A stretch of DNA of 64,000 bases from Gnetum montanum (lineage: Eukaryota > Streptophyta > Gnetopsida > Gnetales > Gnetaceae). This document shows, in pieces, positions 12,174 through 25,537 of the stretch; within the stretch, counting starts at the first letter, position 1; every line of letters begins with the position of its first letter. The stretch is taken from NCBI GenBank assembly GCA_015680685.1, contig MNCI01004635.1, positions 1-64,000 of the forward strand, written 5' to 3'. Under the pieces are notes generated by a model. It was not told the origin of the DNA. It made no database searches and was given only the letters and a program-made list of their open reading frames with translations. The position numbers were made by a program, and so were the translations under genes.

Positions 12174-14237
12174 TTAGTCATCCCATTTGAAGATCTTGAG
12201 AAGATCAGTAATAGCCTTCAACTAGGCCTCATGTTCCTCCTTGGTAGCATCATCCTTATCAATTATCACACAACATCCAACCAAATCATTGTATAGCTAT
12301 TTGATGTATTTGGTGGCACTTTTTGCTACAACCTATGCCTCGTCCACTTTCACAAGTTCACTTTCCAACAAACTCACCTAAAGGTTCCATTAAGTCATGT
12401 CTTCCTACCATTCTTTCTTTTTTCTCTACATGCACAAGACTAAGGTTATGAGTGTAAAGATAATAATAAAAACAAAAGGAAGAAAATAAAAATGTGTTCT
12501 CGATTTGGAGCATGCATTCGTAATTCAACAATAATGAGCAAGACAAGTGGTACTCTCCAGTTTCCCCAAGAGTTGTTCAAGGTTTCTCCTAACTTCTAAA
12601 ACATCCTTGGGAATAGCATGAAAGGAGGACACAACATCAACTTGCATCAATTTGTAATCACCCTTGAACTTGCAAGATTTGAATTCTCTTAAGTGGTACC
12701 ATTCTTCATGCATAGAGTAAGGTATATTTCTCATAATCCATTCACTAAGATTTTGAAGAAGAACAAGTTCTTCTTTAGCAGCAACCACCATCCATCCTAG
12801 AGAAAAAAGAGAACTCATGATGATGACAAAAGAAGTTATGCTAATAGATTCAATTAAAGAGGATGCTAGCATGACCTATGATAGTAACTCCTTTATTAGA
12901 GTCACATGCGAAGAAGACACATGAGGAAATTTGGGAGGAGAAATTGAAGTCTACTTGAAACTAAATTGGCATAAATATCCCTTTCCCAGCTCTCAAATGA
13001 AATATCTCTAACCCAAGGACACTTGCATGAAAAGGGTATAATATCAAAATAAGAAAAAAAAGTATTCTAAACCATATTTATTATTTTATAATCAAATTAC
13101 CTCTGGTTCTTTCCCATTTCCTTTTTGCTTTAAGATCACCTTTCCAGTTGGGCCTTGTTTCGTGCATTGGTTCTAATTAACAATCAAAACCGTAAATAAA
13201 TAAACAATAATAATAAGGTATGACTTAGGAAAAACCTTGAAACTTAGTTCAATTGTTTCCACTTCTTCTCTTTCATTTGCACCTTCCATTGGTTTAGTCT
13301 ATAGCCCAAAGTGCACTATCACATAAATACCATTAAAAAATAATTAACAAATAAGAAAATATCAATAAGATAAATTAAGTATTATACCTCATCAATTTCC
13401 TCTAGATTTTAAATTTGTGTGAGAGTTCTTCGACCCTTTTTGGCACCTTCAACCTGACTCCTTACATTTCTTTTTCCTCAAGGTACTCAAGATGTAGATT
13501 AGGATTGAAACAGTCAAGACTATTAGTTTTAGAATTATAACTTAAGAGCAAGATCATGATTAGGGGCACATAGCTGATGGTATAAGGGTTCATCGGTTCT
13601 CTTTTAGTAGGCATATAAATGAATAAGATAGAAAAATAAGAAAGTTACCAATCAAATGCTCTATCATTCTTGCTCCATGAAGAAGATAGATTGCAAAGGA
13701 GGAGACATGAGAAGACTAAGGTTTCCATAAGACTTTACTATGTATAAATTAACATATGTGAAAATCAATATTGTCATTAAAATCCAGTTGGTAAAATTCC
13801 TTCCAAACTATAATAGAATGAGAAAGATAATCGAACATTTTTGTTTCACAACAAACTTTAAACTCAGTTGATTTCACACCAGGATTAAATGAATCCTCCC
13901 TAACATGAAAACCCAAAGTAGTACGTATAACATTAAGAATAATTGCTAGACTTTCGAAAACTATTTTACAAGAAGAAATTTTTTAGAGTTAGTAAACATT
14001 GCATATATCTGTTGTAAGATCCTTGCATTTAAGAGTGTTATAAATTGGGAAAACCAATAACTCTGGCAACCTTAAAGTTCTGAGATATTCAAAACTAGCA
14101 ATATCTAGAAAACTCTAAACTATATTGGTATCCCCAACTACATTATTTTAATGAAACTCAATAAAAATAGAGGTAAAGCTACCTAAGGGAGTAAGAGAAG
14201 TAGAAGAAATTTGATTAGAACACATTGGAGGAGCCAT
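12174..14237 (-). pseudogene. Unrecognised multi-exon gene relic
   Basis: The minus strand shows several coding-like blocks in order. A start at 14237 (MAPPMCSNQISSTSL) leads through FEYLRTLRLPELLVFPIY and RTTLGFHVREDSFNPG to YLSHSIIVWKEFYQLDFND. Charged blocks follow near 13400 (VEGAKKGRRTLTQ) and 13270 (EGANEREEVETIEL). Then comes a 115-codon open block (12525-12872, ending DVLEVRRNLEQLLGKL) and a last block ending LLKIFKWDD with a stop at 12174-12176. In-frame stops and AT-rich gaps suggest decayed exons and introns. I do not recognise the family. It could be a host gene fossil or a captured element gene; exon limits are approximate. Confidence 0.4.
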
Positions 14238-14239
14238 CT

Positions 14240-15310
14240 CGTAACTTGCTATGCCGAAATCTCTCTCTTTGCAACTACTATGTAAGAATGGTTAATTTGG
14301 GCAAACGGACCTAGTTTCCATGAGTTTATAAGAATCCTAGTAACTATTACAAGTAAAGATTATTCAAGAAAAGTGAAGTATAATTTAGGTTAATTATTAA
14401 TTAACACTTGATTGACATCCACTTTTCTTGATTTTCTGGTTGATAGATCAAGTAATCTAGTGTTATCCCTAGCTGAACATGTAGTGCTCTTCGAGAAAAT
14501 TCCAATGGTGTCAGTTTCATCAAAATCTAACTTACGGTTTGAGAGATACTACATTTCTTGAGTTGCATGTAATTTATTGAAATTAAATTCTTTTTTAAAA
14601 TTATATATATATATATATAAATACACACACACAAACATATACGATAGCTAGTGAGGGCTACATTAACCATTAGGACCACGTAGCCCTATCTTAGGTCCAT
14701 TGGGGTTGTAATTGCCTATCGTTGTTACTATTGTGCCTGTGTGCCAAGGAACCTTTGTGTCTTGCTTCTTGCCTACCACGAACCATCTACCAACACCAAA
14801 AACCTAGGTCCTAACCCATGCCATGTTCCAAACCACATCTAGACACACACTCATGAACTTGAATGTGTTGGCATTAATGAATCATTCCTTAAGTATCACA
14901 ATGTATTTGTGAGTGAATACCATGTCTTCTTGATCAACGATGGAGAAGCCCACAAACACAACGATCACCAATGACAATAGACTAGGCCATGCTGTGTTGG
15001 GGCAGGGCCTGCAAACGTAGCCATTATAGACTAGGCCATGCCAACCTCTAAGAAGAAGCCATGAAAATCCTCACGATCACTATGTTGCTGTTCCACGCTA
15101 CTCGTTTCCATGTTGCCTACCTCCTACCTCACATTATCCATTGTCTTTCTCGATGCTATCATTGCCCTTCTCACGACCTACTGCTATAACCACTGCTTTC
15201 ACAAGCATCATCTTTCTTGTTGTTGGCCACTATTGCCATAGCTACTGCTACCACCTTCACTATTGTCATCGCTAGTGCTACCTCCATAGCTTATGTAGTT
15301 ACTGGAAATT
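14240..15310. other. Intergenic, no gene recognised; small microsatellite
   Basis: Contains a TA/CA microsatellite at about 14604-14636. The part after 14640 is less AT-rich, with Cys- and Thr-like codon patterns but no open frame. No element signature seen. Confidence 0.5.
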
Positions 15311-15311
15311 T

Positions 15312-15445
15312 CCATAGCCCATGAAGCTCTGCAAATATCACAGAAACCATGGAATCATGCCTCCCATGGAGCTCCATGGACACTATGGAATCCTACCTCC
15401 CATGAAGCTTCGTGGACACCATGGAATCTTGCCTCCCAAAGAGCT
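15312..15445 (+). repeat. Short tandem repeat upstream of copia relic
   Basis: About three degenerate copies of a 36-45-bp unit built on CCCATGAAGCT and CCATGGAATC..TGCCT, plus a partial fourth, just before the first recognisable copia coding sequence. Confidence 0.55.
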
Positions 15446-17331
15446 TTGTGAAAAAACCAAATGAGTTGTTAAACAAGCTAGATGATAGAGGAAGAAAGGG
15501 GATTTTTCTAGGCTATGTTTCTAAAACAAGTGGATACAAATATTATGATCTATAAGAAATTAAAGAAATGTCATTTTTTATAATGATGAATTTGATGTTG
15601 ATAAATTCAGAAGAGAATATGAAGAAAAATTAGATATTTCTTCTTCTTCAAAGTCATGGATGGAAAGAAACCATCCAAAAGGTTAGATTTTGTATTAGAA
15701 TTTCAAAAGAAGATTTACAAAGTCTTATGCCAAAGCATAAGTAATCACTCATGTAGCCTATCCAACCCTTTTCCATGAACCTACTAATGTTCAAGAGGCT
15801 CTTAATTTTGAAGTTTAAAATAAATTAATAAAAAAGGAATATGATGCTATCATAAAAACATAGACTTGGATATTTAGTTAAGAAACCAAAATAAAAGAAG
15901 ATAATTAATGTAAAATGGATATTCAAGACAAAGTACAATGAAAATAATGAATTAATAGCTTATAAGCCAATATTGGTTGCTAGAGGCTTCAAGCAAAAGA
16001 AGAGTGTGGACTATGATGAAATCTTTACACCTATTGCCAAATCTGAGACCATCAAGTTTATTCTTTCTATTTTTATGCGTTATGACATCCAAATTCATCA
16101 AATGGATGTCAAATTAGCATTTCTCAATGGTTTTTTGGAAGAAGAGGTCTACATAGAGCAATTAGAAGGCTTTGTCAAGGAAGAAGAAGAGGATAAGGTA
16201 TGAAAATTTTCCCAAGCTTTATATGGATTAAAATAGGTCCTTAGATGTTAGGTTCATACACTTAATAGGTATCTCTTGATGGTTGGCTATAAATCATGCT
16301 CATATCAATCCACACTCTACTACAAGCATGTAGGAGAGCATTTAATCTTGATATCTCTATATGTAGATGATTTGGCAATTTGCTCAACTTATGAAAATTT
16401 AGTTATGGAATTCAAGAAAAACATGATGGAAGAATTTGAAATTAAAGATTTAGATCTTTTAAAATATTTGTTGGGTATACAAATAGACCAAAAATAAAAT
16501 TCTTTGAAGTTACATCAAACCAAATATGGATAGGCCATCTTAGAAAAATATGAAATCAATGGAGGGAGTGTTACTTCTATTCCACTTCCTAGAGAGGGAA
16601 ATATCAACATAAAAGATGAAATTCTCCTTATTGATGCTACATATTATTAAGGTATTATTAGCTCACTTAGATTCTTGTGTTAAATTAGACCTAATCTTGA
16701 GTTTCCTACTTCATAGTTGTTAAGATTTATGCAAGAGGCAAGAGCATTACATCTATCGCTCTTCACTCATGTATTGAAATACATCAAAGGCACACATGAT
16801 TATGGACTAAGATTTATTATAGAAGTTGGAAAATTTCCTACATATTTAGATGCTAATTGGAAAAAAGACAAAAATAATAGAAAATCTAAATCAATTTCTC
16901 TCTTTTTCATGGGCCAAATCCCTTATATTGAAAAGTAATAAAGCAATCATGTGTAAGTATTTCTTCATGTGAAGCTAAATTTATCTTTATGGCTAAATAT
17001 TTACAGCATATATTACGGTTAAAGAAACATCTCTCCCAAATTTGTTTTGATATCTACACTTCTATTGATCTCTCAAAATAACATGTTCTCCATAAGAAGT
17101 CCAAGCACATAAGCTTGAAGTGCTATTTTATAAAATATGAAGTGAAGGAGAAAACCAACAAACCCTCTTATATGAAAAAAAAATATTAATTTGCTAATAT
17201 GTTTACACATATAATCACAAAAATCAAACTCAAGTAGCATATGCAAGTAATAGAAATCACTCTAATGAAGGTGAAGCCAAAGGATACATAATCATTTTAA
17301 TATCATTTCTATTCCATCATAAAGGAGGGAT
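15445..17331 (+). pseudogene. Ty1/copia pol relic (integrase tail, RT, RNase H)
   Basis: At about 15478-15545 a frame reads KLDDRGRKGIFLGY, the copia integrase C-terminal signature. RT follows: VARGFKQKKSVDYDE (from 15973), then HQMDVKLAFLNGFLEEEVY and, after a stop, ALYGLK. The catalytic block LYVDDLAI is in 16276-16497, and RNase H-like sequence extends to about 17200 (VLKYIKGTHDYGL at 16717-16938, SSCEAKF). Order and spacing are those of copia pol. Stops interrupt every block, one of them (ALYGLK followed by TAG) where Gln is usual. Gag and the 5' LTR are not visible. Confidence 0.88.
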
Positions 17332-18196
17332 TGTTACATTATAGTATGAATGGGAGCTCTTCTCACATCTATCATATTTCTTATGTTTCATTTCTTATTT
17401 TCATTTTACATTTCATGTTGTGTGTTTTAAAATTTTGTAATACAAGGTTTATCTCACATATGCCAAAATATGCCTAAAATGATAAACTTTGAGTCAACAT
17501 TATTCATAAAGTAAGGTTTTTCCTCATACCTCACAAGAAAGAGGTCTTATTTTCTCATTTTATCATTGTGCATCTCAAAGCTCAAGGGTTTGAAGGACAT
17601 TCAAGGAAAAGTTTTATTTTTTCAATTTTTGCTTCACAATTCTCATACTTCTTACATCCTTTCACAATTTCTATTAGGCTTCATAATTTATTCACAAGAT
17701 CTCACATTCTTAGAATTACAATTCGTATTCTCTCAACTTCTCAAGATCATTCATTTTTCAAGATCAATTCTCATCAAGGGTTAACAATTTCATCAAAGTT
17801 CTTTAACAAATTATTAAAGATCATATAGATAAGTATAACTCTTGCTAAAAAATGTTAAAGATATCCAAAGCATCAAGCTTTAGTGATATTTTCTCTTTAA
17901 AAGTTGCATTTACATGTAAGTGATGCAACTTTAGTTGTCACAAGTTGCTAAAGCATCTTATAGACTAGAACTTGCATTTTTCTCAATCATTTTTATAGAT
18001 CTTATTTAGGATTCTTCTTTCTTTTTCCAAGAACATCTACAAGCTTTCAAATTTAAAGCAAAACAACATTAAATTCATCAAGATCAAGTTTTTTAAAAAA
18101 TCAAATTTTCATCAATCACCTCTAGTTTGTTCTTATGGCAGTAATTAATACGGATTGCTAATATTTCAATTTGTATTACCTAAGTGATGTGCTACA
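17332..18196 (+). repeat. 3' LTR of the copia relic (end approximate)
   Basis: A purine tract AAAGGAGGGA (17321-17330) lies directly before TGTTACATTATAG, a typical copia PPT-LTR junction. The LTR is AT-rich. A possible end is TGCTACA near 18196, but without the 5' LTR it cannot be fixed. Confidence 0.5.
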
Positions 18197-18648
18197 AAAT
18201 GTTCAACTTGTGAAAAGATGGTAAAGATATTGATCTTCATTGATTCTAGTAGTACCCAATAATATGATCAAAATAAACCCTAAGAGCGATTGATTTTCTC
18301 AATGCTTTGGCAATCTCCAATGATAAATGTCATGTGATCTCCAATGATATTAATTCATTTTGAATAAATTTCAAGCTTCCTTGCAAACTCCAACACTTGG
18401 AATGTAATAAAGCTTTAATTCCAATTTCATATCTTCTATAATTTCATTCTATTTGTGTTATGTTGCTACATATGATTTTTGTATGATTGTGAACATTGTT
18501 GCATGTTTGCATATATTCTCTTTTTTTTTTCAATCATCCAATAGGCCAACATAATGCATTGGATGAAAAGATTAAAACTTCTAAAGGAACATTGCCACAT
18601 TGCATATCCAAAAAAAATTGAAAGTTTTACCATTCTACTTCAAGTACA

Positions 18649-18925
18649 TATTATTTTTCTAGTGTTATACAAGTTAATATATTTTTATATATCTATTTTT
18701 CTTATGTTGGGATTTTGAATGTATTTTGAAATTTTTTACAAAATATAATTTTATGATATTAAGAATTTGGTGCTTCAAAATGCCAACATCATACCATGAT
18801 TTTCAAAATCTTCATTTTTTAGTTCTAATAAAATCCAAGGTAGAAATGATAATCACATTGTAATCTATTTTTTTTGAAAGGAAATATGTAAGATAGAAAA
18901 ATTTTTAAATAGTATAGAAACAATG
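18649..18925 (+). repeat. Upstream copy of a direct repeat flanking element B
   Basis: Starts AAGTACATATTATTTTTC and runs to about 18925. It aligns with 25538-25820 over its length (shared blocks TTTTATGAT, GTAAAATCCAAGG-like and GAAAGGAAATATGTAA). The rest, 18197-18648 and 18926-19306, is AT-rich with nothing recognised. Confidence 0.65.
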
Positions 18926-19306
18926 ATTAAATGCATTTAAACATCCCTAGCTAAAACGCTACATGAAGAGGATAAAAACCATGATTAAATGCATTTTAGT
19001 AACAAATGCAAGCAAGTTCAACCCATTCATGAAGGGTAGACACATTAAGATACAAAACAAATAACCTCTCATGTGACAACTTTGACCAAATAATGCACAC
19101 TTATGAGGCCCTATCCTCAAAGGTCGAGTGGCTAAGCTTATAGGAGAAATGCGCACACACATGTTAATATCATGTGCATGTGTGAATCCACAATGAGATA
19201 CCTTAGGCTTGCATAGTAACACCATAAGAGATTGTTGGTTGCTAATAGTTACTTTAGCTCTATCTTAGATTACTAATTGTTGATAGTTGCTTTATGCTTT
19301 AGGTAC

Positions 19307-20107
19307 TGATGAAACACATTTTTTCATCTACTCTAATGTCGGGTAGCCCAAATGCGACATCAAGTATCCGACGTTGGGGGGTATACACTGGCCTATAAAT
19401 ATAGCACCTGGGCTCCCAATTTGGCATTAGTTTTTCAATCAAAGTAGTGAAACTCTTGTAATTTGTTTTCTCCAAAGTTAGAATATTTTCTAAATGCTCA
19501 CTGTAGGAGTCTGAGTGTGTACAAATCTTTGTTCGAACACTAATGTACCTAAGCGCAACAGTGTGATAAGAATAAAAATGAACTCTTTTGATAATCCTTG
19601 CAACATTGATAATAGATTAATGTTTCCTTTAATGCACCTTACTTTCATACACTTTACTTTTATGCATTTAAATCAAGCAATTAATTTCCAATTGTTAATG
19701 AACATAAGCACGACCACTTCAAGCATACGTATAGTGCTTGGTAACCCAGCAACGCGTAACGTTTGGTAGCCTATCAGCACTATATGTGTTCAAGAAAGTG
19801 GGATGGGTACTTGTGTTAGGCTATCTAGGCTAGTTTAGATCTTATTTTCCATTATTCATTAGCTTAGTTAATTTATCTCTTTATCATCACTAAGAGTAGC
19901 ATAGAATTAGACAACATCATATGCCTCACTTTGGACTAAACCATATGTGACAAAGCTACCACTAGTCCAAGTGGGAAGACAGCAAACTTTGATCCAAGCC
20001 TAATGATCTAGATGCCACAACTAGTTCTATCCATGGAATTCGACCGAATTGTGTGTGAACACTTGTGATTCATATGGTTAAGTGTAGGGGTACCTCACCA
20101 CTCATCG
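19307..20107 (+). repeat. 5' LTR of element B
   Basis: 801 bp, TGATGAAACAC to CACTCATCG. TATA box at 19394-19401. U3 lacks the ATATCGCG palindromes of A, C and G and instead carries CGACATCAAGTATCCGACG. Confidence 0.85.
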
Positions 20108-20126
20108 TTGGTGCCATTGCTGAGGA
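20108..20126 (+). promoter_or_regulatory. Primer-binding site of element B
   Basis: TTGGTGCCATTGCTGAGGA directly after the LTR; a decayed match to the tRNA-Asp 3' complement seen in G. Confidence 0.65.
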
Positions 20127-20239
20127 TGGTGCTAGTTATTTAGATTAGTTATATTATACATGATCACTATAAAGGTATTAATGATCTATCTCTTAGAAAA
20201 CATTAATATTTTAAATCACACACATTATCAAAGAAAACC

Positions 20240-21790
20240 ATGTCTTCTTCACACATCACCCCTAATGCATCATATGATGAGAACATTCATAGGAGAAATG
20301 ATAGGATATATACTAAAGAAAATTGGAGTGAACAACCTCAAGTAGGGACTTCCTATGCTCATTTAGACCCTTACTACACTTAAAGATTAATTCAATTCGT
20401 GCAGACAATCCTAGAAGAGATGGAGTAGGTCCTAGATTAAGGAGGGCTTCAAGGCTTAGGACCTCCTCTAAACATAGACAAGATAAATCAAGGGACCATG
20501 GGAAGAACTATAGAAGCCATGAAGATTCTCCCAACACCTCATCTTCCTCTTCCTTCTAAACATCTAGTTCTGATGAAGATGAATGTAGGTATAAAGATAG
20601 AGCTCCACTATGAGATCAAGATAAAGATAGAGATCAAACCCAAGGAAAAAATTGAAGACATCACAATGAGCATAGACAAGATCATCACAATTAAACAAAT
20701 AGAAAGAGGAATTTTCATCATAACATGTTTAATGATGATGAACACTTATTGGCCACAAAGAGCCTGATGCAGATCACAAAGGCAATTAATATACCTCACA
20801 AGCATCACAAGGAAAGTTGCCTACCTAGGCTTGATATTAATAATATCCCTAATTTAGTGGAAGGCTATGATTTTGATCCACAACATCATCTACAAGCCTT
20901 CGATGATGCCTATGCCTTATACAACATTGAAAGTGGGTGGAAAAGCTTAAGCTCTTTCCTAGGACACTAACCAACGAAGCTCAAAGTTGGTATAAATCAT
21001 TGGAACCAAGTTCCATTCACTAGTGGTCCACAATGTTGGAACTTTTCAATGAAAAATTGAAAATGTATGTGAGCGTGTCCAACCTAAGAAAATAAATCCA
21101 AGAGTGGAAGTAAGAAAATCATGAATCCTTGAAGATACTATTTGCTACTACATAGATGTCCAAGCCATGGTTTCTCTGAGGAAAGACAACTTTTCCACAT
21201 CATAGATGGGCTTTGTAATGAAACAATGGAGACCCTTGGGATGTATGCTCCAGGTCAAGTATATGAGCTACAAACCCATTAGATCAAAGAGTTAATCAAT
21301 CATGTGGTGAAAGAAGAAGGAGAGCTATGTAGATGAGAGAAGGTAGAGGAAAATAACTAGGATCCAACTTTGCAAAAGAAAAGTGTCCATATCTATGATG
21401 AGGAAAAAGATGCAGCTCTTGATGAGGTGATTTAACAATAGAACTTGCCAATACAAAATTCTATTGTTGCAATTAAAGAAAAGTTGGATTAGATGTCAGA
21501 ATTAATAAGTGAGAAAAATAAAACTTGTGAAGAAATCATAGAGGAGAGAGTAGCGCAAAACGAATCAAGTGACCACAACAAAAGGAGGAAAAAGAACTAA
21601 GAAATAGCTAGGAACACTTTTCAACAAGAAGGGAAAATGGTCGTAGAAGAAGAAGCTATAGACTCAACCATCGAAGAGGATGATGGATGTCACATTTGCC
21701 TATATGATCATCCAAAGGGCCATTACCCAGTCTTGTTGCATCTACATGAGTATTGGGCAAAGGCATTAAATCTAAAGTTTGCATAGAAGT
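20240..21790 (+). pseudogene. Gag of element B (broken)
   Basis: The start at 20240 reads MSSSHITPNASYDENIHRR and parallels the C start (SYDENIH.. versus the C N-terminus, then QPQVGTSYAH against QPEVGVSYKH). The core is split over frames: LPRLDINNIPNLVEGYDFDP and HHLQAFDDAYALYNIESGW (20725-20970), then IDGLCNETMETLGMYAPGQ (about 21200-21260). The knuckle-like CHICLYDHPKGHYPVLLHLHE is at about 21690-21750, with its last Cys lost. Gag would coat the element RNA. Many stops; not functional. Confidence 0.75.
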
Positions 21791-22690
21791 ACATGCCTAG
21801 GAGATTTTCACTTCTATGCAGTAATTTTAGACAACCCCAAAACCAACTATACTATCCTAGGAGGACTTATTACCAGCCTCAACACTGGCATCAACCGTAG
21901 TGGCAACAACCATAGTTGTGGGGGAGGCCACCACCAAACCAACCCTACCCTTACTACCAGCTAAACCCATATGGATATTATGTTCAATAATCTATTTTCT
22001 TGACTGGTTCTACTCCCTCTACCTCAAATCACTACTACCACTCTCCCAAATATTAACATCACACAACATCTTATATGAGGTCACCATCGCACACCTCTCA
22101 TCCTTTGGCATATCCTCAATATTCTCATACTCACATGCCACCGTTAGCAACACAAGAAGGTTCAACACTACAATATCAACAAATAGATACCACTTGTGTT
22201 GCAAATGTGCATAGACATGCTAATACCAGTGGGCCTCAACTACAACGTAGGAAACGTCCCTTCTAGAGGAAAGGCTATAAGCTGAAGCAATCGATGCATG
22301 GACCCACCACATCATTCGAGCCAACATAATGCCAATCTAGTGCAATGCCTTTCTTTTCACAAGTAATGTCCTCTGACCATACGCAAAAACCAACAACAAT
22401 CACCACTGCAACACAAGACATAAATGATGAACCTATCACTATGGAAAGATAGCAGAATCCATGCATCAGTACTAATAGTAAAGGGTGCAAATGTGGGCCA
22501 AAAATTCAAAATATAAACACAATCGACAACAAAGCTAAGGAAAAAATGTGTGAACAAAGACTAGTCTATGTAGTAGTCACTAAACTAGAAGACACCTAGT
22601 GACTTGAAAATGAGATTTTAAGATTCTTTCAAAGATGCATGAAGATAATGGATCTACTTATTAATTCTAGACTTAAGAAAATGAACCAAA

Positions 22691-22964
22691 NNNNNNNNNN
22701 NNNNNNNNNNNNNNNNNNNNNNNNNNNNNNNNNNNNNNNNNNNNNNNNNNNNNNNNNNNNNNNNNNNNNNNNNNNNNNNNNNNNNNNNNNNNNNNNNNNN
22801 NNNNNNNNNNNNNNNNNNNNNNNNNNNNNNNNNNNNNNNNNNNNNNNNNNNNNNNNNNNNNNNNNNNNNNNNNNNNNNNNNNNNNNNNNNNNNNNNNNNN
22901 NNNNNNNNNNNNNNNNNNNNNNNNNNNNNNNNNNNNNNNNNNNNNNNNNNNNNNNNNNNNNNNN
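22691..22964. other. Assembly gap (274 N)
   Basis: Run of N inside element B, between decayed gag-distal sequence and the 3' non-coding module. Any translation across it is meaningless. Confidence 0.99.
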
Positions 22965-22984
22965 GAAATGACCAAGTGATAATG

Positions 22985-23745
22985 ACAAAGAGTGACCTCA
23001 AGGGGACTTGTTGGGTTTTTTTCTTAACTTCCTTTATGCAGTTTATGACTTCTCTTGGAATGTATCATCACTTCTCCATTGATCACTAAAAATAAAGCTT
23101 TGTCTTTGCATGGTGTGGTTCCCATCAAAAAAAGGAAAAAAATTAAAGAAAAAACAAAAAAAGAAGAAAATAATAATAATGGAAATTCAAAGCACACCTC
23201 TTAGACACAATAATGGGCTACAAGCACTAGTTATGGGGCTAGAAAGACATGTTACCCATGCCTAAAGGCACCCCTCTAACTAAGGCACTTCCTTTCTTCT
23301 CCTCTTTTCTTCTCTTTTTGGAGTGACGATTGTTCTTTGAGGTGGTTGTGGACTCATGGTGGTTGGCAAGATGGAACACATCAATACGAGGTCACTATTC
23401 ATGGTATGGATATGGTCTGAACTTGGACAAATAGGTATGTTGAGCATTTTAATCACACTTGTCACAAGAACCTGTTGTGGACATGCTCAAGTACCTTACA
23501 TCCCAATCTCTGCAATCCCTTCTCATTCCATTATTCACCTCACTACTACATGTGATTACAAGCCTTTTGGTTTTTTATAATATAGTGCAACATCCTAACA
23601 ACGACAATTGTGTGTTGTTTGGAAAAAAGGCATGGTCTACATTTAACTTCTTAGGTGTCCACAAACATCTACAGAAGTGTTTATGCAAGGGCATTATGGC
23701 AAGAGCCTGCTTTGGAAGGACCCACTTGCATAACTTTTGTTGATC
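22985..23745 (+). repeat. Conserved 3' non-coding module (copy in B)
   Basis: Aligns in patches with A (about 97-850) and C (about 32980-33720). Shared patches include GTGACxTCAAGGGxACTTG, ATTCAAAGCACAC, GGGCTAxAAGCACT and GCTTTGGxxxGACCCACT. It has no conserved reading frame. Confidence 0.65.
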
Positions 23746-23954
23746 ATGGCTTTGAACTAACCTTCACATTTTCTAGAACATCCATGATGGTTTCTCTAAA
23801 TTTATGCATGATTTTGGAACTACTTCTCATCTGTTTCATTAATTTTTCCTACTTTTCTATTTCCATATCCATTAATATTTCTTGACCATCTTCTAAATTA
23901 GACATTTGGTTTTAACTATTTAAAAACCTATGTGCTTCTAGAGTTACACTTATT

Positions 23955-23965
23955 AGTCATGGGGG
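23955..23965 (+). promoter_or_regulatory. Internal polypurine signal (element B)
   Basis: AGTCATGGGGG, identical to the terminal copy at 24690-24700 but 738 bp before the 3' LTR start. Confidence 0.5.
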
Positions 23966-24689
23966 CTAGGGATGCCTACTTTAAAATTTTTTAAATTTTT
24001 CCAACATCCTATTTTTGAACATCATGGTAACTAATAGTATTTGATCAAAATAATGCGAATATCTTGATGATTTTAGTTACCTCACAGCCTGGGGCATAGT
24101 ATGCCATAATCATCTTGTGCTTAAAGGAAAACTAAGGACTCCAAAAGGGCTAATTATTAAGGAAAATTTACCAAGACTAATGTTGATCCTTTGGTGACTA
24201 CAAGTGATGCTAAAAGAAATGCCTCAGGAAGAAGGTATTTTGCTGGGCACAAATTGAAGCCAAGAGAGGGACAATAGAGGATATACCCATGGGAAAATCA
24301 TAGCACATTCAAGATAGCAACTCAAGCATCACATGTTTGCTAGATCCATGGGGTGATGAGCAAAAATTTTAGTCCATCCTTTAAGAATGATTTGCATAAC
24401 TAGAGAAGCATCGACATAACAATCAAGGTTCGAAGTCTACCACTGCTAATAGCAACAAGAAGAATCATCTTCAACGGATTCTCAAAGACCTCTACAAATT
24501 TTGTAATCTTCAAAGTCTATCTAATCTTTTTGTCACTCTAGCATTTTGTATTCATCCACTCGAATGAAATTTTATAATGCGGCACTCAGAGTTAGTTAGT
24601 AGTTAGCATTAGTCAATAATTCCATACCTTCCCAATTCTATAAAGAAAGCTTGATCCTATCCTGTTAACTCAAGGATAAGTTTTTATTC

Positions 24690-24700
24690 AGTCATGGGGG
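24690..24700 (+). promoter_or_regulatory. Terminal polypurine tract of element B
   Basis: AGTCATGGGGG followed by TA and then the LTR start TGAGGAAACAC at 24703, the expected position for the plus-strand primer. Confidence 0.75.
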
Positions 24701-24702
24701 TA

Positions 24703-25537
24703 TGAGGAAACACATTTTTTCATTTGCTCTAACATCAGATATTTGACCTCGAAGCCCAAATGTGATGTCAAGTATCTAACGTCGGGGGTATATGTTGGCC
24801 TATAAATATAGTGCCTAGGCTCCCAATTTGGCATTAGTTTTTCATTTAGTTTTTCAGTCAAAGTAGAGAAACTCTTACAATTTATTTTCTCCAAAGTTAG
24901 AATATTTTCTAAGTGCCCACAGTAGGAGTTTGAGTGTGTACAAATCTTTGTTCAAACATTGATGTACCTAAGCACAACAGTGTGATGGGAATAAACACAA
25001 ACTCTTTTGGTAATCCTTACAGCACTAAGAATAGATTAATGTTTTCTTTAATGAACTTTATTTTCATGCACTTTACTTTTATGCATTTAAATTAAGTAAT
25101 TAATTTCCAGTTGTTAATGAACACAAGCATGACCACTTTGAGCATACATATAGTGCCTGGTAACCCACCAACACCTAATGTTTGGTAGCTCAACAGCGTT
25201 ATATGTGTTCAGGATGTGTTCAAGAAAGTAGGATGGGTACTTGTGTTAGGCTATCTAGGCTAGTTTAGATATTATTTTCCACTATTCATTAGCGTAGTTA
25301 ATTTATCTCTTTATCGTCATTAGGAGAAACATGGAATTAGACAACATCATATGCCTTACTTTAGACTAAACCATACGTGACAAAGCTACCACTAGTCTAA
25401 GTTGGAAGACAATGAATTGCGATCAAAGCCTAACAATCTAGATACCACAACTAGTTCCATCCACAAAATTCAACCATATCATGTGTGAACTCTTATGATT
25501 TGTATGGTTGAGGGTAGGAGTACCTCACCGCTCATCA
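24703..25537 (+). repeat. 3' LTR of element B
   Basis: 835 bp, TGAGGAAACAC to CGCTCATCA. It matches the 5' LTR throughout, with visible substitutions and a few small insertions. TATA box at 24801-24808. Confidence 0.85.

Larger units (their letters stand above)
19307..25537 (+). mobile_element. Element B: pol-less Athila-like LTR retrotransposon
   Basis: B has a 5' LTR (19307-20107), a tRNA-Asp-like primer site (20108-20126), a broken gag (20240-21790), low-complexity sequence, an assembly gap, a non-coding 3' module (22985-23745), two polypurine signals and a 3' LTR (24703-25537). Flanks are GGTAC (19302-19306) and AGTAC (25538-25542), a target-site duplication with one change. No protease, RT or integrase is visible, and the 274-base gap is too short to hold them if its length is real. 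This is a gag-only, non-autonomous layout. Confidence 0.8.

Noticed and set aside
14604-14640. Possible promoter in the TA/CA repeat
   Set aside because: It is a plain microsatellite with no gene downstream.
22629-23001. Frames across the N run
   Set aside because: They exist only because N codons are not stops.
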